A DNA stretch of 39,398 bases from Perkinsus olseni (lineage: Eukaryota > Perkinsozoa > Perkinsida), in NCBI GenBank assembly GCA_013115125.1, contig JABANN010000324.1:1-39398 (forward strand). Reading direction: 5' to 3'. This document shows, in pieces, positions 1-12,700 of this stretch. The number at the start of each line of letters is the position of its first letter. The first letter of the stretch is position 1. Below the pieces are notes generated by a model, which saw only the letters and a list, made by a program, of their open reading frames with translations, searched no databases and was not told where the DNA came from. Both the position numbers and the translations under genes were made by a program.

Positions 1-252
1 ATCGATCGACAGTAACCAAACACCCTACTAACCGGCTAGTGCCACATATCGTATTACTAAGTTAGCTGGTATATAAAAGGAGCTGGAGTCGAGTTGGCTT
101 ATCTAGTTATAGCAGAGAGATATCGATTTTGGTACAGCCTTTCGGCGCACAAGAAGAAACTTGTGTGCGCCAGAGAGTTCAAGAAAGTCGTGGTAGTTCA
201 ATGAACTTCAACGCTAGAGCTAGCCAGGGGCTAGCAATAGGTACAACCATGA

Positions 253-560
253 AGCTACGGTTCTGATGATGGCGGATGCGAGCTCGACCCAGCCGTTCGC
301 TCCCTGGATGTGGAGGTGGGATACGAGACTCTCGTAATAACGAGAGAGTCTCTCGGAGTGACTGCTGACTGAGTCAGCAGCTGAGTGGTCGAGTCAGCCT
401 GACTCGACCCGGAGTCCGGGTCCCGGACCGGGATGGAGTCGGGCGGCTCTCCTGTCCTACTGAACCGCGGTGGCTTCCAACAACTAGTTGGCAGCAAACA
501 CGGGCTACTGCCTGGTTGCTGGCTCTGACACTGATGAAGGTCGAACAGGTGAGAGCAGAG
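253..560. repeat. Diverged dispersed repeat, copy A
   Basis: About 300 bases match 2881-3167 in the same orientation at roughly two thirds identity by eye. Shared blocks include the GCGAGCTCG-CCCAGCC start, the GGAGTCGGGCGG block and the GATGA-GGTCGA end. The copy is packed with perfect palindromes: arms of 9 with a 1-base centre at 362-380, and arms of 9 with a 3-base centre at 388-408. Neither strand holds a convincing protein; the open frames here follow from base composition. It could be a decayed mobile element or an old segmental copy. I see no clean terminal repeats or target duplication. Confidence 0.55.
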
Positions 561-833
561 CCACTCACGGTTCACACTCCCAACCTCTGCATCATGGTAA
601 TTTCGCCGGGGCGGTATGCGGATGCCAAGGGATGATTCAGATTTTTACCTCAGAGAAAAATTCACAGGGTGATTGATGGTCGTTGATGCAATGCATCTAT
701 GCCATAGACTTCTTACTTCTGAGTGGAAGAGCAAAATTATTGGCGCCCGACTTCGAATCCCAAGTTCAACTTGGCAAGTTGAGATTTCCAACAGTGATTC
801 AGAAGTTAGGCAACGATTATATGCTGGATTCTA

Positions 834-870
834 CCTCTAATATTCTCTGTTAAACGCAGAATATTAGAGG
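834..870. repeat. Perfect 13-bp inverted repeat (hairpin)
   Basis: Two perfect 13-base arms (CCTCTAATATTCT and its complement) are separated by 11 bases. It lies in non-coding DNA between repeat copy A and the hydroxylase pseudogene. No T-run follows that would suggest a terminator, and no gene ends here, so the role is unknown. The rest of 561-1140 shows only short AT-rich words built on GATTCAGAA. Confidence 0.6.
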
Positions 871-1139
871 CAGATTCTGCCTGGCAGATTCAGAAGTTCA
901 GATTCTGATTCAGAATCTGTTTCCGGCACGCAAGAAAGTTTCCGCTCGCCAAAAGATTGTGACAAGATGGCCGAATTAACTACGTAGAGAGAAACTTGGC
1001 ATACCTATTTTTGTAACACCCCTCTACGTGCCCTTGAAAAGTCGGCATCAAACACTGATTAGTACACGAGATTTCTGCTAACGAGAAATTCAACATCGAA
1101 ATGGGATAAGAAATAGTTAGACACCCTTCATTCTACCAG

Positions 1140-3614
1140 TGGCCGTCATGGAAAGCGATGATAATCCCAGGAATTCAATCCCTGGAGCAGAGAGGCAGCA
1201 GGATGGACCGAAAATCAGTGAGCGAACCTCGAACAGTTCGAACCCGAACTAGCAGGAAAGCCTTTGGGTGTCCTAAATGATGAAGAGTCGTCCCGATCCC
1301 ACGCTTTCAGTTGTATTTCGGCACTCTCAATGCTCTTCGCTCCGACGTAGACTGACAGCATCGTGCTGATGGGATGCTCCTAGGAGGGCATCTCCGTCCA
1401 GTTGCCCAAAACCAACTGACATAACTCGATGGCATCAAGGTGATGAGCTGCCATATGGCACAAGACAATATTAATATACGGCATAGACAATATCCCCATC
1501 ACCGTATGCCTGCAATGCAAAAAGTGAGGTGACAAGTTGCGGGTGTATCACATACTTCGACGGTGCCTTTGCAGTCAATACGCGAACCAAACTCGACGGA
1601 AAACCAGTAGCAGGCTGTTAACTTTTTGATATCACCATTGCTCACATCTGAGATCAACAAGAGCTACCCATGGAGTACATGGACTCGTGACTTACGAGTC
1701 GGGAGATGAAGCCAAAAATCAGTAGCCTATACACTGTATAGCACTACAGAGAATATCAGATTTTCAATACTCACGCATGCACTCCCCAACGCTCTGATAA
1801 CACAACTTCGAAGCAGGGGTTGAAGTACCAGCAGGGCAACGACGGTAGAATTGCCAATGGTCACTGACCAGCTACATTCCGCCAAACGGCTTCACTATCC
1901 GGGCTCTTTCAGTAGCAAACAGGAGAGTCAACCGGCTGGCGTTCGAGTTACTCGAACTGTATACCAATGGCATCATACCATATAGCGGACTCTCCTCACA
2001 TACTTCAGCTTCCAAGAGAAGCGAAGGCGTCCAGTTGTTGCAGCGAGGGGTATCAATACAGCCACAGAATCTCTCGTGCCGCACTTTTGCGATGCAAGAC
2101 TTGCGTCACAGAACATAACGGCACAATGGCCCTCGACGATAACACTGCGTAAGATAAGAATATGCACGGAGTGATAGATACCGAAGCCGTAAGCTCTGGT
2201 CAATTCGGTGAGTGCCTCCCACTCTCCCCACTGAGAAGAGGGCAGGGATTATCGTTAGGTAGGGGTAGAAGCACCAGGGAGTCCATCCTTCGAATGGATT
2301 AAAGATGCCTTCCATGGAAAATCTGCTCGGTGTCTCGAAGACACTGTCTCCTGAGTTATCGTGTCACGATAATCGTGAACAAACTCCCATCGTCATCACC
2401 GTGCCATTTGTGACCAGCTTTGATGTGACCACCAGAATCTTGATTTCTCGAACTTCGAGTCTCGAAACCAGTCGCAGTCTACGTCAGACAACTGAGCATC
2501 GTTCGGGTATGTGTATTGTCGGGCCCTACCAGGGTATTCCCTTGATGAGAGCACACACTGAGGACGAGCCTCTCGTTACGAGAGGCTTTGGCCCTTATCC
2601 TCACCGAGCGAGGAGTGTGAGACGCCTGAAACAACCGACCGATCCGAATCCGATGATTCTTCCTTGGAGGAAGTCTCGCAGTCGTACACGTTAGCGATGT
2701 CCCTTTGCACTGGAGTACAGGAGGTTGCCCAGATCAGTTTCGTCCGTATGCCAGCAATGATCAGTAAGCATACTATGCTGAGCATAGTATGAATTGAGAA
2801 TCTCAATCAAGTCTTACTCATATGTCGCGTGGATCTCCATATCAAATATGGCATATTCCCGTAACAGCTAGGAAACCGAACGGCTGTAATGACGGTGGAC
2901 GCGAGCTCGGCCCAGCCTTCCATTCCGTGTATGTGTAGGTAGTACACTCAAGAGTCTTGAGTCAAAACTGCTGACTTGACCCAGACCGGATAGGGAGTCG
3001 GGCGGTCCCCTCGCGTCCTACGGAAGGGCAGTGGGACTCTGACCTGACGGAGTCCACGGTGGTGCCACCACGGTAGTGGCCACCAACTGCGAAGCAAGCA
3101 CGAGCCACTGCTTTGTTGATGATGCTGACTGTCAGCAGCGGACACGGATGAGGGTCGAGCCATTAAAGTGTCGAGTTGACTCCACTCACTTGGATGATCC
3201 AAGTCTTGGATCAACGAGTCTCGAATCATCAAGTGAAATCACGGCATTGTTGTGTTGAATCAATACGTCGATGTCGTGATTTCTACACTGTTGATCATGA
3301 CATCCTTGGTGGGGCATATCGCAAATTCATACCACCCCATCCTCAAAAAATTTCACCTCTTGCTGATGTGAGATAAATTAATCCCTCTTCGACCGGATAT
3401 ATTCAAAGCCTCGATCAAAGGCCTCGAGTTATCATGAAGGGTGAATGCGACCCCTGAGAAAGAACTCCGCTTCGCTAGGAAGAAACTTTTCGCTTGACCT
3501 TTCGCCGGGGTCGTCAACGCCTTCTTGTGCTCCTCTCCTTAACGCCATGGACACCAAGAACCTCCTCGGATCAAAACTACCAATGCCGAGACATGTCGCG
3601 CGCTACGAGATCAT
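1140..3614 (-). pseudogene. Phenylalanine hydroxylase pseudogene (second tandem copy)
   Basis: A decayed copy of the hydroxylase gene at 4926-8709, same strand and order. Recognisable pieces are exon 1 (from 3614), exon 2 (3441-3345, an ACT-domain start reading GVAFTLHDN), exon 11 (1647-1556, exactly 92 nt as in the intact copy, reading [14 protein letters not shown]), the start of exon 12, and an exon 13 remnant (about 1374-1298). Exon 1 has a stop at codon 4 (TAG at 3605-3603) and a small length change. Exon 12 hits a stop soon after AYGDG. I could not find exons 3-10, which carry most of the catalytic domain, including both iron-binding histidines; the space available (about 1.7 kb against 2.9 kb) suggests loss or replacement. 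This is a tandem duplication in which one copy died. The upstream end is clear; the 3' limit is approximate. Confidence 0.8.
2881..3167. repeat. Diverged dispersed repeat, copy B
   Basis: The partner of 253-560, in the same orientation. It lies inside the hydroxylase pseudogene, in the stretch where exons 3-10 should be, so it may be an insertion that replaced them. A perfect palindrome (8-base arms, 1-base centre) at 2946-2962 sits where copy A has a different palindrome. No coding potential is evident. Confidence 0.5.
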
Positions 3615-3908
3615 TAGTTCGGAGAGGAAGGCCTGCGGGCTACAGGTGAGAAGGATTTTCAGGACCGTGCAGTTCAAGAAGGAGTTTCTATGAAACACCG
3701 CTCGGACAGCAAGCCTGGGATCGACTGAGTCGATCGTTTCCGCCGGAGACTGCCCGAGCCGCCTTCCCTCGAAGTCGGTCCCAAGTCAACCGTGATGTTG
3801 CAGCCGACAGCCTCCTGAGGAACTCCTGCAACTTGCGGGAGTAACTCCCGCCGAGTTCCTCTCCCCCGGCTGCCTAATTAGCGATACGAGCCCTCTCTTG
3901 CCACTGTC

Positions 3909-3918
3909 GAGCGGCAGC
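3909..3918 (+). repeat. Target-site duplication, left
   Basis: The decamer GAGCGGCAGC directly abuts the left end of the element at 3919 and is repeated exactly at 4221-4230, directly after its right end. Confidence 0.9.
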
Positions 3919-4220
3919 AGGGTGGCCCAAAAGTGGGAAGAATGGATCATTCTTCCCATTCCCGGGAATTTCCGGGAATTCCCGGGAATATAGCCGGGAA
4001 GAAAGAATGCATTCTTCCCCATTGAAACAAGCCCCCCAAATTTTTTCGCATACCCGCCCGTACTCGATCCTCCCTCAAGTCAAACCATTGGAATGAAGCA
4101 CCTAAATACCCGGGAAGAATCTCAAACATTCTTCCTGGGAATATTGAGCAATCTTTCTTCCCGGGAATTTCCGGAATTCCCGGTAAGAAAGAATAGCATT
4201 CTTCCCCGCTGGGCCACCCT
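3919..4220. mobile_element. Non-autonomous DNA transposon (MITE-like), 302 bp
   Basis: The ends are perfect 11-base inverted repeats, AGGGTGGCCCA at 3919-3929 and its complement at 4210-4220. After a short mismatch the match continues with GGGAAGAATG, giving an imperfect inverted repeat of about 25 bases. A perfect 10-base target duplication flanks the element, so its limits are exact and the insertion is probably not old. The interior is full of CCGGGAATT words and small palindromes and encodes no transposase; short open frames here are artefacts. Duplications of 9-11 bases are typical of Mutator-like elements, but the short ends are not, so I leave the superfamily open. It lies between the hydroxylase gene and its pseudogene, so it inserted after or independently of that duplication. 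Confidence 0.9.
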
Positions 4221-4230
4221 GAGCGGCAGC
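4221..4230 (+). repeat. Target-site duplication, right
   Basis: An exact second copy of GAGCGGCAGC, immediately after the right inverted repeat. From here to 4925 I see no gene; this is the 3' flank of the hydroxylase. Confidence 0.9.
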
Positions 4231-4925
4231 GAGAATTCTCGGTGCCTTCGTACTGCAGATCAGTTTTATGACGCATTCTATATTTTCTTTTAGTGCCGCA
4301 TCTATTTCATGACAAAAACCGAACCGGGTGACCAAAAGACTTGTTCTAAGTTCAAAAATGCGCTCCCAGGATTGCCCTTAAAATGGTAGATTTAATCCTG
4401 AGACCCTCTAGGAATTTGAGGTCTATTGAGCACCCCCAAGGTTACAAGATCTCTCACGTTCCCCCGATATTCTTCGTAGGAGTGCCTGAATTGCCACGAA
4501 ACTCAACTCGAACAATCACATGAAAAGCATCCTTGATGACGGATCATAATAGAGAGTACGATTCCAAGTCATGACCAACAACCTCGGCACACTGCCGGCG
4601 TACTACAAGTGACGCTCGACGGAGAATACTCCAACAGCTCAACACTTAATAACAACATTCTTGGAGTATAAAAGCCATACCGCTGCTGTCGTTGTCGAGG
4701 ATGATGGCTCTGGCTAGATGCACTTCACAGAGGCTCTCGAGATGAGAGGTCCACCGGCCTGTACCTGATGAGCGACCACCGACCAGAACCTGCTAATACA
4801 GTAAGCTGATGGAAGCTCCATCATGGAACACTGATTCAATGCAAGCCAGCGATCGGGCACATTCACATTGTACTAGTAATCCGCATGGGAAGTGATGATC
4901 TGTGCAGCAGCCGGAGAACGAGGTC

Positions 4926-7900
4926 TCACTTCATCCCAACAGGCCTTGTATACACGTCAACATCCGTGAACACACTCTTCGACTCAGCATCATAAACACA
5001 GTGAAAGGGACGATTCACCCTATCACAGTACCTGAAAGCAACAGGATGGATTGAAACTCAGTCAGCGACGGTCGCTCAGCGACCCTCGAACTAGCAGAGA
5101 AGCCCTGGGGGATCCTAATGCCTAAATCGAGTATTCCCCGGCCCCACGCTTTCATCTGTATCTTGGCATCCTCCATGCTCTTCGCTGCGAAGTAGACAGG
5201 CTGCATCGTGGTGATGGGGTACTCCTGAGAGGACATGTCCACCGAGTTGCCCAATACCAACTAAAATCACTTGATGGGCCGCCTCCTCAGGATCCCACGG
5301 TTTTATCGATATATCGGGGTTAGTCGGGGAGGTAGCGTGGAGTAGCTCACCATAGGACGACAGTACCCCAGCACCGTAGGCCTGCACCGCACCAAATAAC
5401 GCGAGAAGCATCGATTGTATCACACACTTTGACGGCGCCTTTAAAGTCGATAAGCAAACCGAACTCGACGGAGAACCAGTAGCAGGCTGCCAACTTCTTG
5501 ATAACATCATCGCTCGCACCTGGAACGGACAAGGGTATCCAATGGTAAAACGAGCAGGGACATCAGCGTTCATCCAATTTGGATTTCTTTGGACATCACG
5601 AATGCTTTGGAACTTGACTTGCTAACGAGCAATACTTGACGCGTCGGCGAGCATGCTTATAACTAAACTGGTCGTCAACTCAAGAGCTCGACCTTCAGTA
5701 GTCACTAACTACCAGTTAGCTCATGGATTCGTACGCACAACTTAGAGCACTCGCTCGGTAGGTAGACCCGCCTTCTGCCTCAACTTAAGGCCCTCAAGGC
5801 GATTCGTCCTCGGGCTGCGACGAGACGACGGTCAATTAAGTCAACCCAGGCTGGGATTCCCAGCTAATGGTGCCGGCTTTATGGTTGATCGCGCCAAGGT
5901 ACAATCAAAAACAATGATTCACCCGGGAAGTCGTGTAGTGGTGATTGACCCTAATGAACCATCAATAGAAGGTTCCCTGTTCTGCAAAGCTGTAGCTTGC
6001 AGCTTGGAGAGAATATCTTGCGAGGAATTGCTCTTGTTGCTAGGGTCGTTGACTCAACGACTCAATCCTCTCAGAGAGGGTCGTGCCTTCCGCCTCCTCG
6101 AAAAACAACACAAATTTCTACCATGGCATCCTCCGATACTCTGCGGTAGTGATCTCTGTTAGGAAGTACAGGTTAGAAACCAAGTTCCCTGAGCTAAAGC
6201 AAGAGAATAGTTCTCTTGCTAATACATAATTCCTCTCCACAGGTTGGGTAAGGCAGAAGTGGGATATGTCAAGAGAGTAAGTTAATAGATCGTCTTGTGT
6301 CCTCAATCTAGCCTTATCAGCAATTGTTCGTATATCCCTACTACTGCTCCTTGCTGCTAAATATAAGTCATTTACGGATTCAAGAGTAGTACGGAACCAT
6401 GATTGAATTCGGGTGCTAATGAACAATATATAGTATATAGAATATAAAGTTAACAGCGTTCTCGCCCATCACTAGCATGCCGGGTGGATGGCCCTGCACG
6501 CACTGCTCCTAGTGATCGTGGAATTGACATCACGGGCATTGTGGCGGGGTAGAGTCCTTTGTCGGCCCATGACGTTGCTCGCTCGTGTCGTACGCCAGTA
6601 TCGTCAGGAACATGAAAGCGGCAAATTTGCTGGTCGGACGCCTTAATGGCCAAGCGAAATGACAACCGTGAAATTCACGGAGATTCTTCTTATTCAATGA
6701 GATGCCGTATGAGACTTACCCAGACTTGCCAAACCAATATACTGTGTAAAATCAGCGAAGTCGGGATTCAGAAACATCGGTGCATGGCCAAGTAACCTGA
6801 GGCGGACCGTCCATCGCAGAAAGGAGAAGAAGCAGCAGTTGACCCGAGACTGAGATAACGACCCAGTAAAAAGTGGGACTCTCCTTGCCAACTCACTCAT
6901 GTATAACATCCGGCTCTGGAGTGTACATTGGTGCAGAGTGATGCCTGATGTACTGCGTCGAGAAGAATACCTACAATCGACTGAAGACATCCATTCAACG
7001 ACACGCTCTCGCCGCCGAGCCGCATGAGATAGACGGACGTCGAAAGCATGACATCACGAGTCGGAATGGCAGTATGGCAACTGAATGTTGAGGACTGCGG
7101 CCACTCAGAGCGACGAATCGTCAGTCAACTATATAACGATGTACATGCGCAAGTAGCAGATATGTGTAATACGGTATTACTAATACCCATCATTCTCTCA
7201 GCCCTAACAGCTTGCCCTACCCGGAACGCCAAAGCGTTGAGGAAGTCCCGACCACTGAGAAGTCCTGTGACTGGCCGGAATTGGAACCCCGTCCTGGCTG
7301 AGACGAACTCCGACAGCTCGCTCAGTTGAGGTATTCTCCGTGGACCATAGATACCTACCGCGCGCCACGAAATTAAGCGAAGGACCGATATTGCGATGTG
7401 AAATGGGTTTAGGGGGAAAAGATGGCGTTACCAGCATCTGTGAGCTCCTGCAGGGCGTTGTTATGCTCTTTACAGGCATGATTCGGGTACAGCTTAGTAA
7501 GCTTGTCCCAGATACAACCCCAGGTCGAAATCTAATGGGGCATCAGCAGCATACGCATGAACTGTGGGGCCAACTCGACGCGCACAAGACGGGGGAACAT
7601 GGCCGCGAAGAGAGCAAGGAGCGGCGAAGATCCACCTCTTCAGGTGGAGACATTCTCACCTCTTGCTCGGTGTACTCAATTTGAGGTACCGGCCCATCAG
7701 CTCCTCGATACTCTGACGCGATCTTCGCTATTTCCTCACGCCTGAAATCAAGGTGAATTACGAAGGGGTTCCACCCGCTACATGCAGGTAGTGACCATAC
7801 AGACAGTACCAACAACCGAAACAGAACAGCAACAACAATACCGAGAAGTACATATGGCCGATGCTACACTCCACCGACTTGCTAGGCCCGTCGGGTTCAA

Positions 7901-8709
7901 CTTGAACTCCAGTTCGGAGGAGTTGGAATGATGAGTCGGGGACCCCGACACAGCGTTGACCCCTCTCCGATGCTGATCCTCACCTCGCACGATATTCTGG
8001 ATCTGTGAACCCTGGGTGGTCGGATTCTAGCTGATCTCCTGCATCTAGGGTGCTCCTGAGAAGAATCGAGAATGATGAGCTCGTGAAGAACAGTCTCGAC
8101 CTCAAGATACTTATCTTGGCCGATAACAGCGGGGCCTGAACGGCTTACTTGGAGAACTGATCCAAGTCGCTGATATGGCGAGGGAACCAAGGTACGTCCG
8201 GTGCTGCAATTTTGAACCTGAGCGTATCCTGAGGTTGATCCTAGCCTTCTACGGCATCAAAGATATTCACAATTGCCCGTCCAAGGTAAGTCGCCGCAGC
8301 TCTTCCAAGACGTCTCGAGTTTCCTTTGACTCCCAACCGCCACGAAAATGTACATGAAACATCGCCTTGTACGGTTCTAGTGGGGAGCACCTAACCACGA
8401 CGTGCATGCGTGCAAATTCATTCCAATCCATCCGGAAATATTCCACCTGTTGCTGACGTGAGATAAACTAATCCCTCGTCGACTGAATATATTCAAAGCC
8501 TCGACCAATGACCCCGGGTTGTCGTGAAGAGTGAATGCGACCCCTGAGAAGAAAACACCGCTCCGCTAGGAAGAGACCTTTCGCTCACCTATTGCCGGGG
8601 TCGTCAACACCTTCTTGTGCTCCTCCCCTCTCCCCAACGCCACGGACGCCAAGAACCTCCTCGGATTAATACCACCGATCCCGAGACATGTCGCGCGCCG
8701 CGAAATCAT
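4926..8709 (-). CDS. PAH: Phenylalanine 4-hydroxylase (aromatic amino acid hydroxylase), 14 exons
   Basis: A tetrahydrobiopterin- and iron-dependent enzyme converting phenylalanine to tyrosine. Exons: 8709-8589, 8543-8447, 8390-8271, 8217-8149, 8055-7984, 7741-7660, 7531-7432, 7354-7221, 6970-6897, 6796-6720, 5519-5428, 5381-5271, 5224-5148, 5031-4926. All introns are GT-AG and the total is 1332 nt, or 443 aa (human PAH has 452). The protein has an Arg-rich N-terminus (1-40, possibly mitochondrial), an ACT-like regulatory domain (about 41-110), then the catalytic domain. Iron ligands are visible: H289 and H294 in HELLGHAP and E334 in YWFSVEFG, with the same 5 and 40 residue spacings as human H285, H290 and E330. 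Further landmarks are [17 protein letters not shown] and [12 protein letters not shown]. Intron 10 is 1.2 kb; the others are about 40-320 bp. The exon 3 acceptor was chosen because it alone keeps frame. Tyrosine or tryptophan hydroxylase activity is the main alternative. Confidence 0.93.
5520..6719 (-). other. Long intron 10 of the hydroxylase gene
   Basis: At 1.2 kb this is several times longer than the gene's other introns. It holds perfect palindromes at 5850-5864, 6045-6061 and 6198-6220 (10-base arms). Its small open frames on both strands resemble nothing I recognise. The size suggests inserted or expanded sequence, but I see no element ends. Confidence 0.6.
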
Positions 8710-9742
8710 TAGTTCAGAAAAATGAGCTACGCATCCGCGACTCAGATCTACAGTCGGGGATGGTAGAACGAAGATGGGAGGCGAGTTGAGCGTACAACGC
8801 TAGACTCCCCCACCGAGCTCAGAGAACGAGAGAGAACCTAATCGGTCGTTCTTCCGCCTACCCTTAGCCTACGAAAAGCCATGGAGCGTGCAGTGATTAG
8901 GCTACGGAGAGAGCCCCGCCAGTCGGTCCACTCGTCTACTGCGATCGAGAGCCCCGCATCCGAGCCTTCCGGACAGCAGCTAAGCCTGTTGACGTCAGAC
9001 GCTGTACACTGACAACTCCTCATGAGGCTATACAACGACTGGGAAAGTGGTTATGAACCTGACACAGCGTTATCCTTCAACTTTACAGGTCTCGAAAAGC
9101 GCCATCAAACCCATCAACTCTAGAACAAGTCACTCGAGACAGCATCGGCTCGTCGACGTCAAGAGACGAAACGATGGTCTCCACAAAAGACGTCATCGGT
9201 CGTCACTGATCGCGTATGATGACGCCTCCTGTGAAGTCACAGTGGCAAGCCTCGATCCACTTGCCAGGCCTTAAATTTGCCTAAAAGATTTTGAAGGTCT
9301 GGGAAGGGCTCGGTCCTTGGCCCTCAGGAAAATGGTGACGGGAGGGGATGCACACCCTTACAGTAAATACGAGAATATTCCAGCAGCATGTAGCGGGAGG
9401 ACGCTACAAATCGAAGTGTCACCGCTCTACCCAGAGGGTCCGCGTAGAGAAGGATAGCAGATATTCTACCCAAGCCCTCCTGTATCCTCCCCGATCCAAC
9501 CTAAGATACCCCATTAATGACTCAACTCAACTCCGCTCCGCTGAGGCAATTTAACAGAAACTTTCGAACGGCGATGCTTCCCAGCACTGATCGGCCGCTG
9601 GTGAAGTTTACAAGGAAATGCGCCAGCAACGCTTAACCACCGAATCATCTGTCGGCGGAGCGAAGCGTTACATTTTACACCTTTTTCACTAGTAATGGTA
9701 AGATAGCTACTTCATATAGATGGTGCGCCTCGCTGGAAGTAT
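8710..9742. other. Intergenic region between hydroxylase and dynamin genes
   Basis: The 5' flank of the hydroxylase gene and the 3' flank of the dynamin gene. Open frames here are short and unlike any protein I know. No TATA-like box or polyadenylation signal could be assigned. One GTATCTT on the minus strand (9509-9503) lies just beyond the dynamin stop. Confidence 0.5.
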
Positions 9743-12700
9743 CTATTTACTTCCCGAAACCCGACTCATCTTAGCTTGAGCTTTCAGAGCGAATCCTTGC
9801 AGCTTGTCGATGCACTCATTCAGAGAAGCAAGAGTGTCCTCAATCGTCTTAAACTCACCCTCAAGATACTCTCGTCGAACCTTTTACAAAACCAAGAGAA
9901 GGTTGAACCGTGCATCCGACGAGAAAAAAGATTCCCTCACCTTGTAGGTCTCAGCATCCACATTGGTCATCTGAATGTTACTCATATCATCTTCAAGACG
10001 TCGCATCATCGGCAACTTGAAAAAGGACTCCGCAAACTAACATAAAGTGAAACCGTCACAATCGATCAAATTGAGAATCTTTCAACCCCATATACCACAG
10101 GGATACATCAAAAAACCGCCTTCCCACAAAATCCTATATTCCCGAAAAAAATTCCCAACCCCCCTGCTCACCAGTTCAATCTGATCAGCTATCTGGGAGC
10201 GGATAAAGGAGAATGTCTTCAGCACCAACATCTGCACCTTCTCCACCGCTTCGTCGATCTGTTGGGGCTCCATCGGAATCGAGCTCAGCCAGTGAGACAA
10301 CATAGTCTCTATGCCACTACGCGACTGAACAACAACCAAATTTACATCAGCACTTCTAATAGTCGCTCATGAGGCTAATGGAAGCGTGCGCGCCAACTCT
10401 AGTGAATCTTCAGCCTCCCTCACAAATCTTCCATATCAAGTTCGACCAGTCTTCACGTGCCCGGAAAAGAAGGTGTTGGGGTGGGAGGTAGGCGAGCCCA
10501 ATGAGGCGTGACCCATCCCAAGTCCCCACCGAAGGATAGATCTCTACCCCAATCGTCACTACTACCACAGTACCCAAGCCAATGGTGCTGCTACCAACGA
10601 ATGTCGCCTTCATGTGAGCCTTTTAACTCGGACCAACCCTCATCACCTCAATTTCCATCGGAATCCTCTTCTTAGTGTCTTCAAATGTCGGCAATTGTAT
10701 ATCATCCAACCCGTCATCGGTCGACTCATCATCTCCGCCCCGATTGCTGCTTCTCGAGTCCTCATCATCATCACTCCCATTATCATCTTTGCCGTTGTCA
10801 AGATTATCCAGGCCGGAAGATGCGCGTTTCAAGAACACCCAAGGGTTGGAAAAGGTCGACGCCAGAGTGTTGTCGAAGAGCTCCATGAACTAAACAGCAG
10901 CAAAGATACGCAATCCCGCACGCGAAAGATTCTAACACACTTATTCCTCTGCTACTAAAATAAATAATACTAAAATGACATTCCAGTATAACGAAAATCG
11001 GCCGTCATTTTTATTGTAAAACATCCTCTCTTCCCTCCAAGCTGCCCCTACCTGCTCGAGCTGCCTCTCACAAGCATCATCATATGTCTTGAACACCAGC
11101 TGCTTTATCATTTCGTTTTCCAACATCAACTTTACATGTTTCGTGTAAAGCGACGAAAACATTTGCTCGTCCGCCGAGCCTTTGATACTCAACATGAAAT
11201 TAATCACGGCGTCCTTCTGGAAAATGAAGAACCACTTGATCCTTTCGGCTGAAAAAGAAAGAGAAATCGTTGAGGAATCGCAAGATTGCAAGACGCCGAT
11301 TCATGACTATCCTGACATGCTCATCGTAGAGACTTCAAGGACTACTCATCAGTATATAACAGCTTTCGATCTAGGGCTTTTCACGACTCATAACATGCGT
11401 TGCGGAATAGCAAGATTGCAGGAATGACGAGAATAGCCTCACCAGCATATCGTATCCTTGATTTCATCGGAATCAATGCTTCAGTACATAACAATTTCAC
11501 AACGACATCTCTCCATGTTACCGACCCCATCGATACACCTGAATGACAATGACTGACAATGAATGACATCGAATACTAACGGAGGCACAGATTTTCATCG
11601 GCTAATTTCCTAGGGTAGCACTTTCAGCTGGTACTGGTTTCGCCCTGGTTTCCGAATGTTGCAGCTGTCACAGCATCTTTCCAACCTCTCCGGTATCTTT
11701 CCCAGTTCTTGTAAGCATTGGTAGCTTCCCGATCTCCAGTGCCTTTCCCAAAGTCTAGTGAGAGCACAACCTTTCCATTTTTCCTAGTTTTAGTTAGAAT
11801 GGCATATTTTACAGTCTGCCCGTATCATCTCCAGCTTTAGTAAGTTTGAGCTTTCAAACTCCATGAGTGCCTCTCTCCCAGCTCAAGCTAATACGGTATC
11901 TTTCTAACCTCTTTCGTATCTTTACTACCTCGAGCTTGGATAACATCCTTCTTTTTCGTCTCCACGCCAATTTCAGAAAATCTCAAAAACACTTCAACTT
12001 CGTACATCAGCCTTCGGAATTGCGCACCACCATTGATCTCAACGTCGAAAGCCGGCACCTAGCGGGAAGAGGAACCTTGTAATCTTGAACCAACTTGCAT
12101 TCCCTCAAATACCTTTATGTCGTTCCTCAAGTAATCAATGTAGTCATCTAAACAGGCAAAATCTTCGCTTGGCAGCATCATGAAGTCAGCGCCTTGTCCC
12201 TGAGCGCATCCAAGGTTGATGCACACACAAAACAAAGTCCAAAGATACCCTCAAAATAACCTACTACCTCTTCATACGCAGCAAACGCCCTCAACTCATC
12301 CTCGAGGGTCAACCGTCCCGCATCAGAGCGAACGAAACTAATAACAAGAAACATAACAGAACAAGGCGATCGATCTACTCCCGACGATCGTCCACCAACC
12401 GGCAGAAAGTGATACCGGGGTTATACTGATCGCGCCGAGGATCGAGACAGATCAGCATGAGACGCCCATCCTGCACGAGTCAACGTCCAACTCTAGATCG
12501 GACAAACGATGGTATGATAAAAGAGATAGATAACAGATCGGATGCTGCACTACGGTAAATGAAACCTTCCATAGACCTCCGCACAACAAGGGTGATATCT
12601 CATGACATAGCCATACTCGAGAAAGATACAAACAAAAAGATACTCCCACAGCTATCAAATGGCAATAACAACTATCAATAACCCCCCTCACACAGCTTCC

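Noticed and set aside
10614-10958. 114-codon plus-strand open frame
   Set aside because: It is the shadow of the acidic exon 15 of the dynamin gene on the other strand.
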